Assembly (NCBI GenBank): GCA_963970005.1
Contig: CAXAMN010028983.1
Coordinates: 177,131 to 241,130 of the forward strand
Direction of reading: 5' to 3'
From: Durusdinium trenchii
Taxonomy: Eukaryota; Sar; Dinophyceae; Suessiales; Symbiodiniaceae
DNA length: 64,000 nt
Of the stretch, positions 1 to 11,565 are shown piece by piece. Numbering within the stretch: the stretch's first letter is position 1; the number at the start of each line of letters is the position of its first letter. The notes under the pieces were generated by a model. That model searched no databases. It was given only the letters and a program-made list of their open reading frames with translations, and had not been told where the DNA came from. The translations under genes were made by a program, and so were the position numbers.

Positions 1-238
1 GGGGAGTGTGGAGGGTTGGCTGTGGGCCTGGGCTTAGGTGCTGTCAGGCTGCCATCCATTACAAGTGCAACTCAGCCATGCGAGAACCAAACAGCCGAGG
101 ATAAGCTGCCGATGACGGCATGTCTTTCTTGTCACCACTCCTTAGATGCCATTGGCCTTCCCTCAAGCCATGGGTGGGAGTTCATGTAGTGTAGTCATGT
201 ACAGAATCGTAACTGAACCATGCCAAGTCAAAGCTGAG

Positions 239-3200
239 CTACACCGACTTTTTGCCTTCCTTGGAGATGGTGACCCTGACCATGTTTTTCTTTAGAAGGT
301 CTTTGCGGTTTTGAATAGCACTCCGAATTTCATTCGTCAAGGGAATGTCAAACTCTTTCCCATAGGGCCTAAGTGGGCGGGACATCCCATCACTTGGGAA
401 ACACACTCTTGCCTTGCAAGGGGTGATTTTGCCCACAGCGTTGCTGAGGCGTGGGCGTGTTTGAAAAGCCGAGCTCCCTTTTAGGGCTCCATGACCCATA
501 CGCACCCATCCACCTGAGCTAATTACTGTGGTAGGGATGGTTTGACCACATGTGGGAATGGCATCCACTCAAACACAACATACATGCATGCATTGTGAGC
601 CACTGAGTTTGGGCAACCTTATAAATAAGCAAAGGGAAGGCCTTTGGTTCACAATGCATGCGGGTTTCTTCGCAAAACTGAAGCCCCAGCCAATTGCACG
701 TAGTGGATCCCAAAAGACCCCGCAGCTCCAATAGCTTTGCAAAAGCTGGAAGAAGTAAGCACTTGCTGCCAGACGGGTTTTCTACAAACCAGGCAACAGA
801 GCGGACCGTGGCCAAGAGAATGAGCAGCGTGGATCGGTACGCTAACATGTTACCATTAACCACCAGAGCAGATTCTTCATTACCATATGGTAACTCAGCC
901 GACCTTTTGTGGACCGATGAACTCATAAAACTATGCGAATTGCAAGGTAGTCCCTTCATCATCAGACCCTTCCTCCGAATGCGAAGGCCAATGCGGCAAG
1001 CATTCAGGAACCCCATTGTGCAAAGCATGTTCTCCAGCACCCCATCCTTCATCATCTCAAAGCCCTGCCTCGCAGGAACCAATCAATTATATAGGTTTTC
1101 GGGTGCCAGATCAGATAGGTTTGTTTGGGGTGCAAACGGTCACTTCATTACCCTGCAACTCTTGAAGACAAAACATTCGATTGAACAACTCCACACACTA
1201 TGAAGTTTTGGTGTATATATATATATAGTACTTTGTTGGGAAGGGACCATTGATTCAATGTAATAGTACAGTTTCATGACCAAAAGTTTGGGAGGCCAAT
1301 GCATGACCATGAGTACCATTTGGGGTCAGTACACTGAACATTTGCTTTTGGCCAGTGGCACAAAACCCCCACCCCAGTTGCAGGCAAAGGGCGCATGGTG
1401 ACCTCGACTGCCTGGTGAGGTGGTGCGTTTCTTGGACTGGTTTGCCGATAGCCGGACACAGTCAACAATCAGTTCGATAACCTCACAGATTCAGAAAGCC
1501 CGAGTTGGATCGGTCCGGATTGACAACTCTTGTGAAAACAACTTTACTGTAATATGGAAAACAATTTGTGTGTGCTTTGGCAAGCCTGAGGCCTGGAAAC
1601 TCACCCACACCCCCAGAGGTATGTTTTTGCTTTCCAAGTCTTCCACCAAGACACATGCAAGGAACCTGGAAAAACAAACATTTTAAGCATAGAATTGAAC
1701 CAACTTCTTTCTGCAGATCTTGAGTGCCCAAGGGTAATTAATCCAGCTGGACATAACCTGGGTAATCTCTGCAACAGTCTTTTCGGAAACCTGCCCCAAA
1801 GTCCGTATAGCCCAGCAACGGAACGCATCCACGATTGTTTGCACACCAGAATAGTACTCCGCACAGACCAAGTCCTGCCACAGGAACAAAACACCATGTG
1901 TTAATAGTACTATTAATTCTCCAACATGTGTTGGGACATGATCATTATAAGTTCAGAACTCGGATCCTTTCGAAGAAGTCTAAGGAGCTCAGGGTTTGGA
2001 ACCTCAAGCCCTCCAATCCAACCAAGCTCGGTCCTGCTCAACATATCTCGGCGAGCACTCTGCGATCCAATCGCAAAGGTGCACCCTAGGTTTGGATGTC
2101 AGTGAAGCATTCCAGCATTCCAGCTCACTAGTCTTTATATACCAGCCGTATATATATATATTATGTTATTACTATATATATATATATATTGTGCACAGTC
2201 AGGGCCCCCAGCAATATGAAGACTTGTTAGCCAAGAAACAAAAGCGGAGATGCCCCAAGGGCCAAAAGGGCTGCTGTTTGCAGATGGGAAAGGCGCAAGC
2301 TGCGGCAAGGAAGCTGCGGCATTTAAACTGATAGTGCCCCAGCACTGTGCCAAAAATGCTGCATTGATGCAGTCGTAACAAACAAGCAAAACCCAGTCAG
2401 TGTTGGGTGGAAAGGGTCCTTGAGATCATCAACAAAAACGTAAATGACTGAACCACCAAGACAGGTAAGGAATCACACAGTTCCCATGGATTCCTGGCCA
2501 TAGGCTTCAATGCCCTGATTGGGTTGAGAGGCTTATGGCACCTGAATCGCGGAACTGCCGCTTGAGGTTCTCATCCTGCCGCAGCTGCACACATTCTTCA
2601 GGAGGCGTCCGACCTGCGTTTGGGGGGCAAAGAAAGCTGGTGGTCCAACCCCACATGAAGTTCCAAGCCATTAGGATTGAACTTGCAACCCGTTTTGATA
2701 GTTCCAAGTCATCCGGGCTGAACTGGCCATGAATTTTGACCTACCATAGTTCCTGGGCCCCACCATGGATGAACCCAGCATCAGACATAATTTACAACCC
2801 TAAAGGATACTCCTGCACATGTTGCACAGCAACTTTTCTCGTCCCAAGTGCTTTCAATCTGGCACTTGTCCCAGCTGAACCCCCTGAAAGTGGAATAGGT
2901 GTACCAAGCAATCAGTTGGAACTGCACACATAGTTAGCAGCAACAAAGCAGATAAGTGAAAGGGTTCAGCGCTATGGGGCTTGTGCTCAGCTAATCGAGG
3001 TATAGCAGTGGACAGGGCCCCCTGCATGCAGTGTTTAGCTAACACTCGCATCCCCTGCAGATCAAATTTGCCAGGAAGAATCCTCGAAGCAATGGACCAG
3101 AAGACGGCTATTTCATGGAGGACCCAACAGGGGTTGCAAACCGTGCACAAGGCAACACAATCAAATTGCAAGGAAGGCTCATCCATGGCTTGTCATGATT

Positions 3201-5030
3201 CAACTCCAACCTCCGATCACCATGGCCAAGCGCCACCTAGGCATACCAAGAGGTATAGAATAGATCTAGAGGTCACAAAAGAGACATTGCATTAAAGGCA
3301 ACCTGACCTGCTAGATACCCACACAGCTAGCTTTGAAGCTTTTCTGCACACGAGGCACGAAGCATCCGGTGAGTCTCCCCAGGGAACCGTGCATCCTTCC
3401 AATTTGTTGGCCTCATGATCAAATCAACATGTTGAAAACAATATTGACATGCTCAAAACCTGCAGGAGTAATACACCTATATGAACATTTAATTTCACGG
3501 CTAGTGGCTTCAATCCCACGCTGACTTGCTTCAGCGGGCCAAGAGTCCGCATCGACAGAGACCTTGGACACATAGAAGCTTCTCGAATAGAGGACAACTC
3601 CAATGCTCTTCTTCCCTGACACATCCTTCACGGTGTAGCTCCTCAGAGTTTGTAGTTGACTGTTTTGAGCCATAATATGGCCAATGTCTAGATCTTGTTG
3701 ACCACAAGTTTTTAGATCACAGTTGTTACGTTGTACAATTCCAAGAGTCTTTCGGGAAAAGCCAGGCTCTGGGAACTGGAAATGCATAGCAGATTTAGGC
3801 ATTTTATTCTGGAGCTCTTCCAAAGCCGCCATGGCTTTAACCATTCTCTGATCAACCTTCTTGGGGGATGGTTTTGGGGTCATTGGCCTCTTCCGTGCAG
3901 GGGTTGAGGCCGGGTTTCCTGATGGTGTTTTCTGCTTCTTCTGGGCTGGACCGGCAGTCTTGCACTCAGTCTCCTTTGTCTCTGCCTTCTTGCACTTACT
4001 AGTGCTAGCCCTTGTTTCTTTTGTTGGCGATCTCTTCTTGCGCTTATTATTCTCCTTTGTTTTTTCTGGTCTTGGTGATTGCTCCTTGCAATCCTCGACA
4101 TGTTTTTCGACCTTCCTTGGTCGACCTCGCCGGGGGGGGTTCAGGGCGGCTTTCGCCTTGGCTTCTGCTTTGGCAGCTTTGGCCTCTGCCTTCTCCAACG
4201 CCTGTGCCTTCTTCTCCTATCAGCAATCTAGGTGATTGCGCATGGGGAAATTGAGCAATGGCCAAAAGCTTAAGCATATACAGTACTACATGCAATATGA
4301 ACGGACTAGCCTCTTCGAGACTCTTCCGAAGATTTGCTTGTTTCGCTGCAAGTGATCCATCATGATCAGTACCAGACACTGATGCCTGTGGCTGCCCACA
4401 TGAGCTGAAGTTCAAGAATTCTGGAAGTTGAGGAGGTGATTTGATCAATGGACCACGTTTGTGCTCAGGATCGACATCACCACTCTTCTTGGCCTTAGAT
4501 GGGGAATTATCATTTAAAAACACATGGCCAGTTAATTCAGGCACATGGGAGAATTTGAACATGATTCAATTGTCATGGCGCCAAAGAACCTCCATCACAG
4601 CTGATCCTCCTCGCTGGTCCTCTTTGCATCCGTCAGGACTGTCATGCACCTCTTTCGTCAATGATGCCACCTTGACCAGGCCATGAGCACGGTATGGGCT
4701 TGGGGAAAAGATCAAGTGAAGATATGATCATGCATGTACATGTCAACTACTACTAGTACTCACCAACACATGTACAAATTAACCAACCTTCACTGCTTCG
4801 TTGATGTCATCCCGGAAGTCTAGAACTCGTCGCACTGACAATGATGGCTCATCACTGCGTGGTGAGCTCAAGAACTTCTTCTCCACTGAAGACACCTGGA
4901 AAGTCATTGAACTCGATTGAATTCAAATATACATGCTACAAATTCAGCAGATTCCTCTTAAAGCTGGTGCCGCAATACCACCTCTTCCAAGTCCTTTTCT
5001 TCCGACTCCTCTTGGTTTGTGTCCTATACA
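239..5030 (-). CDS. Multi-exon gene of a repetitive dinoflagellate family: AT-hook plus methyltransferase-like motifs
   Basis: I do not know a functional name. Coding-like blocks run down the minus strand: 4963-5030 (acidic), 4795-4905, 4567-4683, 4318-4562, 3475-4215 (Lys/Pro/Ala-rich with an RRGRPRK AT-hook and a conserved-looking tail), about 2960-3186, 2520-2660, 2190-2330, 1985-2085 (ELGWIGGLEVPNPELLRLLR), 1700-1890 (CAEYYSGVQTIVDAFR), 700-1082 and 239-440, ending in a stop at 239. In the 700-1082 block, GLPCNSHSFMSSS followed by WFVENPSGS resembles motifs IV (Pro-Cys) and VI (Glu-Asn) of C5 cytosine methyltransferases. EYYSG in the preceding block would be motif I. The same motif order occurs in the gene at 33-34.6 kb. 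Methyltransferase activity is inference; exon borders are approximate and the start is unknown. Confidence 0.6.
700..1082 (-). CDS. Methyltransferase-like exon of the left-hand family gene
   Basis: The frame contains GLPCNSHSFMSSSVHKRS, then YGNEESALVVNGNMLAYR, a hydrophobic segment TLLILLATVRS and WFVENPSGSKCLLLPAF. The order Pro-Cys, Arg-rich loop, hydrophobic strand, Glu-Asn-Pro is what C5-methyltransferase-like folds show around motifs IV to VI. The gene at 33.7-34.4 kb has the same order (PEC ... VLEQPGAS), so both are members of one family. The open frame continues to 519, but the conserved part ends near 700. Confidence 0.55.
3419..4215 (-). CDS. Lys/Ala-rich AT-hook exon of the left-hand family gene
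   Basis: This is the longest open exon of the left-hand gene. It begins with an EKAEAKAAKAEAKAKAAL tract (likely helical), then PRRGRPRK, which has the RGRP core of an AT-hook that binds the minor groove of AT-rich DNA. A long Lys/Pro/Thr-rich linker with several nuclear-localisation-like KKRK clusters follows. The last ~110 residues (ALEELQNKMPKSAMHFQF and SRKTLGIVQ onward) are normal in composition and may fold. This suggests a nuclear DNA-binding protein. Upstream, 4318-4562 ends AKQANLRKSLEEA and is plausibly joined to it by a short intron. Confidence 0.6.
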
Positions 5031-6021
5031 GTGGGTGAAAGGTTAAAGCGGCAGAGATTTGTCTGGCTTCTCTGAAAAACATTTGAGCCTTGCAATTGGA
5101 ACCCAGTGAAGAAGAACTCCCACGCTTGGTCAAGATATTTCCCTAGGATTGAAATTGCAAGAAGAGTTTTGAGAACATGTGGCCTGTGAACACGTTTATA
5201 AAGCTTTGCATTTGCCACCAAGTGACATTTTGGCAATGGAGCTTGATGACAATGTTTTTCAGAACTCTCACCTTTGGTTCCCTGGCAGAGCTTTGAGCTG
5301 CAGCTGCTCCTCATGAGTATGCATACAGATATGCTATGTTAGTTCTTTTTGCACTTCCATGCCTCGAATTGGGAGTTGCTCTGGCAATATCAACCAAATG
5401 CGTGCCCAGGCATCGCAGTCGCGTTGCTTGCGTCCGTGCCCACTCCTCAGCAGCATACGTGCGGGCCGAGGGGCAATTATTGGGACAGGTGGGACCAGTG
5501 GTCAGGATGGAGTAGTAGGTATAGCATAAGTGTCACAAATAGTGCCAACCCAGCACATGTGTGTCTTAAGCTAAGTGTCACGGATCAAACCTCGCCCACC
5601 TCTGACCCCATACACTCCACTATGCAAATTGTATGTCACACTCAGCAGTATGCAGGCTGCCTGGAAGGGAGGATAAGTTGCAAGCTGCAGCTTCAGAGTT
5701 TCCTGTTCCTAGCACTTCAATGTCCAACCCACTCTGTCATGCACACTCTCATGCCTCATGGTGCACATAGTGTGGCAATGGCGTTGTCCCTCCAACACAC
5801 CAAAGGTATTCCTTGACCAAATCGTAATTGTTCACCAAGTCAGACTCAAGAACAGCTTCTCGCTTCCGTGAAGGCCAATACACCACTGGCCGATCCTGAT
5901 CAAGTGTTTGCATGTGGCAGGTGGGGCTCACATGGTTAAATTTATAGTTCTCCAATCATATAGTTATAAATACCACTTTGCAAGTACAAAGTACAGCAGG
6001 GTGCATGTACATGTACTCAAG

Positions 6022-6741
6022 TTAAGCGTCGTCCGATTTTAGGATGTCAGACATGTCGGTCTCAGCAAAGTTGCGGATGGCATCAAAGATTGCCTGGGCT
6101 TGTTCCTGAGTGAGAATGACACCCCTGAAAATATATGGAATGGGGCATTGCTAACCCATGGCTGAAACATATTCATGATGACTCATGAAGACCAATCCTG
6201 CAACCAAAAATCAGAAACCTTGAATTTCAGGGGGTGGTGGTAGACCTTTGCCCCAGCCATCTCCTTGGTATGCATCATCCTGGTACCAGCCTCATATGCC
6301 ATTTCCACCTGGTCCTGCAACGGCATGGTGGCTGATTCCATCTCGCCTTTTGAGGCTGATGTGCTCAAGCTGGAGCCAAACCACTGCACACTCCGATCGC
6401 AAAAAGAGCCACAGGGAATGGCGGTGGTAAATGCGATGATCACCAAACCCTGCTCCAAAGCTTAACAATCATTGGACCCTAGAATTTGGAAGTTCGTAAT
6501 TAAACAACAATTGAGGTGGGACGTTTGTGGAGACCCTTGGCCTCCCAAGATCATCACCCATCAAGTCTCCACAGGTCACCAACACCCTCCCAATCTGTAG
6601 TGCTGGCAAGGGGATGGCCGCACCTCTCAATGAAGCAGCCCGCAGAAGCCCCATTGCCAAAAAGGCCGAGACAACGGCGATATGAAGGGACACAATGTAA
6701 ACAATTGTGAGATCTATTTGATCTTTTGATGTTGCATCCAT
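6022..6741 (-). CDS. Small hypothetical membrane protein, three exons
   Basis: I do not recognise a family. Exon 1 starts at the ATG at 6741 (MDATSKDQIDL) and runs to about 6530. It holds one clear hydrophobic helix, IVYIVSLHIAVVSAFLAMGL, and a second weaker one. Exon 2, 6277-6454, starts after an AG|G acceptor with GLVIIAFTTAIPCGSFC. Exon 3, 6022-6128, starts after TTTCAG|G and reads GVILTQEQAQAIFDAIRN, ending in DILKSDDA and a TAA. Exon 2 to 3 joins in phase with a GA donor. The product would be about 160 residues. The gene lies between the last detected RNR1 exon and the left-hand family gene, so it would be nested in an RNR1 intron if the reductase continues leftwards. Alternatively it is an exon group of the left-hand gene. 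Confidence 0.4.
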
Positions 6742-7002
6742 GGTGACCTGTGGGCTCCGAGCCAAACATCCGCTGAGCAGGTCTTTGGACCACCCCAGGG
6801 TCCGAACTCCTCCTGAGCAACAATTCGGGTTCAAAGACTTGCTCAGAAGGCAGTCTTCCAAACAGCTCCTGAGCCAGTGTTTGGACGTCTAGGGCATTGC
6901 TGCGCTGCTTTCAAATACATATCTCCAATACTGTCTTATTGTCATGATATTATCAATTATTTTTGTGCAGCGCCCAACTCTCAAATCCCAAAGTCTTTCG
7001 GC

Positions 7003-10000
7003 CTTCATCTCTTCCGGCAAGTCCAAGCGTTGCACGCTCCCATTCTCGCGGATGAGCTGAGATCGGAGCTCCTGCGACTCTTACGCGCGAAGCGCGGCAG
7101 GTGGCATCACACGGGAACACCAAGAACACCCCAAAGAGACCTCTATCTCTCGCTGAACACCTGGAACACCTGGAACCCTGCTCTGCGACTGTAACTCGTC
7201 CGATGACCGCTGTCAAAATGTGTTTCTTCTTCACCCGTGGAGTGGAGGCCAAGATCAGCCCACTCAGTAGGACGAGGAAACGACCAGGAAGTGAGTGGAT
7301 GCGCTGATGAAGATCATTGAGCAATCCAGTCCACCATAAGGACTTTCTTTCTAGTCTTCTATCCGATCAAGAGATCCAGGCAATGAATTTCTCCAGTGCT
7401 ATTCGATGCAGTTCGGAATACCCTTTCGAGCGCCCGGTGGGATGAGATGGGACGAGTATCCAGTTTTCCCTTGATTGTTGTGGTTTCCTGGTTCCTGCGT
7501 GACATTTAAAACACCGCCAACAATCTGGAGTAGCAACTCTTTAATTTGAAAACGATCCAACTTGACAATGGAAAGGAGAGCTGACATCAACTCAAAGGCG
7601 ACACGAGCCGAAGGCGAAGCCACAGTCCTCAGTCCACAGGCCTTGAGCAATGAGATCCTTGAGAAGATGTCGATTCACCTGCACACCACGTGATCCGAAC
7701 ATGTGAAAACCTCCCAACTTCTCCCGTCGGCGGCGCACTCTTTGACGACCACCATGGACGAACACGTCCTCGATCGAGGGAACACCCGATCTCGGACCGC
7801 CCCAAAACTGCCCAAACTCAGGGCGTCACTCGTCTGGCTTCGTGACGCCATGTGACGCCCGTGCCTGAACGAACTCTCCGGAGAGCACCCGACGCACGTA
7901 GAGGTTCTGCCTTGGTACCCGATCCATCCACCAGGACGGCGTCCCAAGGACGGCGCCAACAGTCTGACCAGGGGATTCCCACGATTTCCCACTCCAATGA
8001 CATCTGGAAAACTGCAGCAGGTCCCATGTCATTGCCTCGTCATTGGCAAAACCATTTTTTGGGAGTTGATGGACAAGAAGTGACACGAAGGTATATCAAA
8101 ATTGATCATGAATCCACAGTGGGGCCTAGCAGTTTGCACTGCCAGACCATCATGGGCCTCACGGCCATAGGGCAAACGGCCGTCTCCACCGGTGAGGCCA
8201 TTCCCTTTTGGGGTGTCGGTCCATGGAACAGCTATGAACAGGTCCAAGCCACGTGTAGGGCTCGAAAGACTCGTTGTTTCCCAAGATCTGTGCAGTGCTC
8301 GCCGTGGGCATGGGTGCCTGGGATCTTGATCCAGCACGTGCGTCACGACCGCCACAACACTTGATCTGGACAGTGTATGTGTCGTCAGCCAATGAACTTC
8401 GACTGCTACCACCTGAGAAGGGCATGCCAAAACTATTACTGTCTGCCTTTGAGTGGGCCATCTCAAAATTGTAGACCAACATCTCACCACGTTGCTGCCC
8501 TAGGCCTGCCAAGAAGGGGACCTCCTAGCAGAACCCCAGAGCCTTTGCTGAGGACATCCACATGCAAAAAACATCCCCTTTTTACCCACGACAACACGGA
8601 TGAAACTGGTGCCTTGAACCCAGCTGGAGTCCCGGCCAGCAAGTCAAAGTGTGCAAATGTGGAAAGCCAAACACAGGTGTATGATAGCTGTTGATGACTG
8701 AAGGACGTGTGCTCTATATTGTTCTATGTTTATATGGACTTATATGGATAACAAGACTGATAACAAGATATTATAAGCCTGTTCTCCGAATTCAAGACTT
8801 GGGGATTGTCATATTAACTTGCCTAGGGATCCAGCCAAATGCAGTGCCACGCAGTAAGCCCGTAACGCACACCATCTACCCTGACGTTGTCGCACCAAGG
8901 TTTTCCAAGAGGCCACCAGCAAGGAGTTCCTGAGGCCACTCCGGGCGATGCGCCGCTTCAGCGCGGACCAATCCCAACGGCCACTCTTGGGAGTCTGGCC
9001 CCACAAGTCGAACTGCAACTGCCCTGGCCGGGTTGGGTACCAAGGAGGATTCAAACCGTGTGAAACAGTGGATTCACAACGCATGGTTTTTCTGGAAGGT
9101 CATTTCATGTTGCCGGTTCTTGCCTACAGGCCCATCCCAAAACCTTTGATTTCAACAGCTCTCACCTCCAGCGAAACCGGCACCACCGGCGCGCCTCGGC
9201 TCACAGGGCTGCCCTGATAGCTCTCGTAGCTGCCATGAAGCTCTGCCAGCTCACAGGACGCTTCACACGCTGCGAAGTAGATGGTCTCGAAGATGTCCTC
9301 TTCAACACCGGGCACAGCCCGTGCGGATGGGTCCAGTGGTTGTTCACTCATCGGCCGACGTTCATTGCATTCGGTCGAAGTGTGTAGCAAACGGAAGGAT
9401 CCCCAAAGGTGTTTTCTGCGTGAGAAAAGACATGGCCCGGCGGGTTACTGGCGAACAAAACAAGTACAATTACTATATATCATATGATATAGTATGCACC
9501 TGGTGTACTCTACAGTTTATACCCTTTAGACTGAGACCCTTTCACTCATTCAAGCCTTGTGCTACAACCTGCCCCACAAGGTCATGAGCCAATGACCATC
9601 GGGCCCCAGAGCTGCATCATGCATTCATCCAAACCCTCCACTGATGTCTCGGAAACATTTGCTTCTCGCGCATTTCTGACCTCCCGACCAAAAGCAGAAA
9701 GGAGCCCAGTGGACTCTTGGGCTTCCGCAGGCTAGGCAATCAAACAACCTGCTGAAACGACCCTCATAGAAGTAAAAAGATATCACACATGCAACAAAAA
9801 AGTTCAGAACCAGCCATCAAATAGAACACCACCAACTTCCCCAGTTCCCCAACCCACAACGGGCCCCGGGAATCCTCATTCAACTCTTTGGCCGCTTCAC
9901 TCTCAAAGGGCAGCTTCCTCAGTTCGGCTCTCCGAAAAAAGTGCCGTGCTCTGGTGTTGGAGGTCGAAGGGTGCGGTGCCAAAATGAAGATCTCTTCTGG

Positions 10001-11565
10001 AATGTGTGAAAATGGGTGGAAATGGGACCCACCTGGAAACCTAAACAACCAGAAATCAATGGTTGGAAGCCCAAATGGCAAGTGAGATCCTTTATGTAAC
10101 AAGTGGCTGGTTGTTGTTTCCAGGCAAACATGCACAAAGAAAAAGAACATCCAACACACACACACACCCTGAAAAGCTGGCCCCGATCCTGGCCAGTCGT
10201 CAAAGTCTCTTTTTGTCTTTTCGGTTCAGTCAGGCCTTGGGCCTTCTTTGACGGCACCGCGTCCGTTGTGAAGAAAAACACGAAACCCCACAAACGCCGC
10301 ACCGTTCGGCTCCGTGCGGAGCGTTCGGCGAAAAGACGTGCTGAAGCCAATGAGAACTAGAGTCTAGAGTCTATGGAGTCTATGCGCTTTCTATTTTGAA
10401 GAACAATCCGCTCGTTTTTCTCCTGGTTTGGCCGCTTGAAAAGATCTATGCAGCAGTATGGCTGGGTTAGACCTAGGCGGCACTTAATGCTTTCCCTGTT
10501 GGGAAACCCAAACTCACTTGTGACTCTCTTCTGTGAACTTGTGTGAGTTGCATGCCTTATCCCAAGTTCTCCCCTTCATCTACACGGCCCCACAAACAAG
10601 CAAGTATGCCTCATGCAACAAAGCCACACTGGTAATTGAACAAGTTGAACAACTCTGTCCTCCTTGATGCAGAAGCATCGCACTTCCAACTTCCATGAGT
10701 AGCTCTTCTTGCAGTAATATGCAGTACTCCCTACTCGAAGTTTCTCACCCACAAACGCGTGTAGGCATCCTAGCTCCGCTGGCAGCCAGCCCCTGTACCG
10801 GCAACCATGGCTCATCATCAGAAACACATCCGCCAAGCCTTGCACACCCAACCCAATGGGCCGATGTCGCAAATTCGATCGTTTGGCCTCCTCGATGGGG
10901 TAATAGTTCCGGTCGATCACCTCGCAGGCCCCACATGGCCGCCCCTCGGTGTCTGTGGGGGTTTGCTGGGGAACACCAGTGAAGTTAAAGGTTGGCAATG
11001 TGGATAGGGTAGCAAAAAATATCCAGTAATATCCAGTATACATTTAGCTGAAGATGTTGAAGTACTGATCACGCAGTCTGGAAACGCTGGACGTGGGCAA
11101 ATGTCTTGAGGAATGGATACAGTTTGCTGCGATGAGAGGATGTCTGGACAGGCCGAAGAAGAACCATTGTTTGTTCGCAGGTCACCCCAAGTACAACAAC
11201 ACACCGTGCGGCATCTGCGTGTGGATCACGCCATGCGACGAGAATCTGCAAGACCTGGGGGAGTCTCAAAAAAAGCAGGCCTTTCAGCCATGGATCAACC
11301 AAGAAAACACCACCATTTCCACACAGTCTTGGGCAGGCCTACGGATCTTCCCACATCAAACGTTTCCCACCTTTCGTCCTGCAAGGTGTCCCGTAGACAT
11401 CGAAGGAACCCAATCTGACAGCCTAGGACACCAAAGCTCCCGACCGAGACACCAGCTCTCTGCGCCGAGAAAAGGCGCCCCGAATCTGGCCTTGTTGAGG
11501 TTTTTCGTGGCAACTTTGGTGACCTCCAAAGCACGTTCTGGAAAGTGCGACGTGGGTACAAACAT
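7003..11565 (-). CDS. RNR1: RNR1 exons 19-27: C-terminal half of the barrel (last exon in window ends inside the protein)
   Basis: Exon coordinates: about 11491-11565, about 10811-10920, about 9875-9917, 9195-9297, 8914-9023, 8250-8317, 7865-7910, 7628-7678, 7003-7071. Translations include [141 protein letters not shown] and [16 protein letters not shown]. The exon 20/21 join gives no standard donor with an AG acceptor, so one border is uncertain. After exon 27 the donor reads GC. The expected following sequence (family motifs such as the Ser-rich QSQS segment and the double Tyr) was searched for in 1-7000 on the minus strand and not found. Confidence 0.9.

Noticed and set aside
3861..4235. 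124-codon plus-strand frame (Phe/Leu/Ser-rich)
   Set aside because: It is the antisense shadow of the Lys-rich AT-hook exon; its hydrophobic composition is just the complement of Lys codons.
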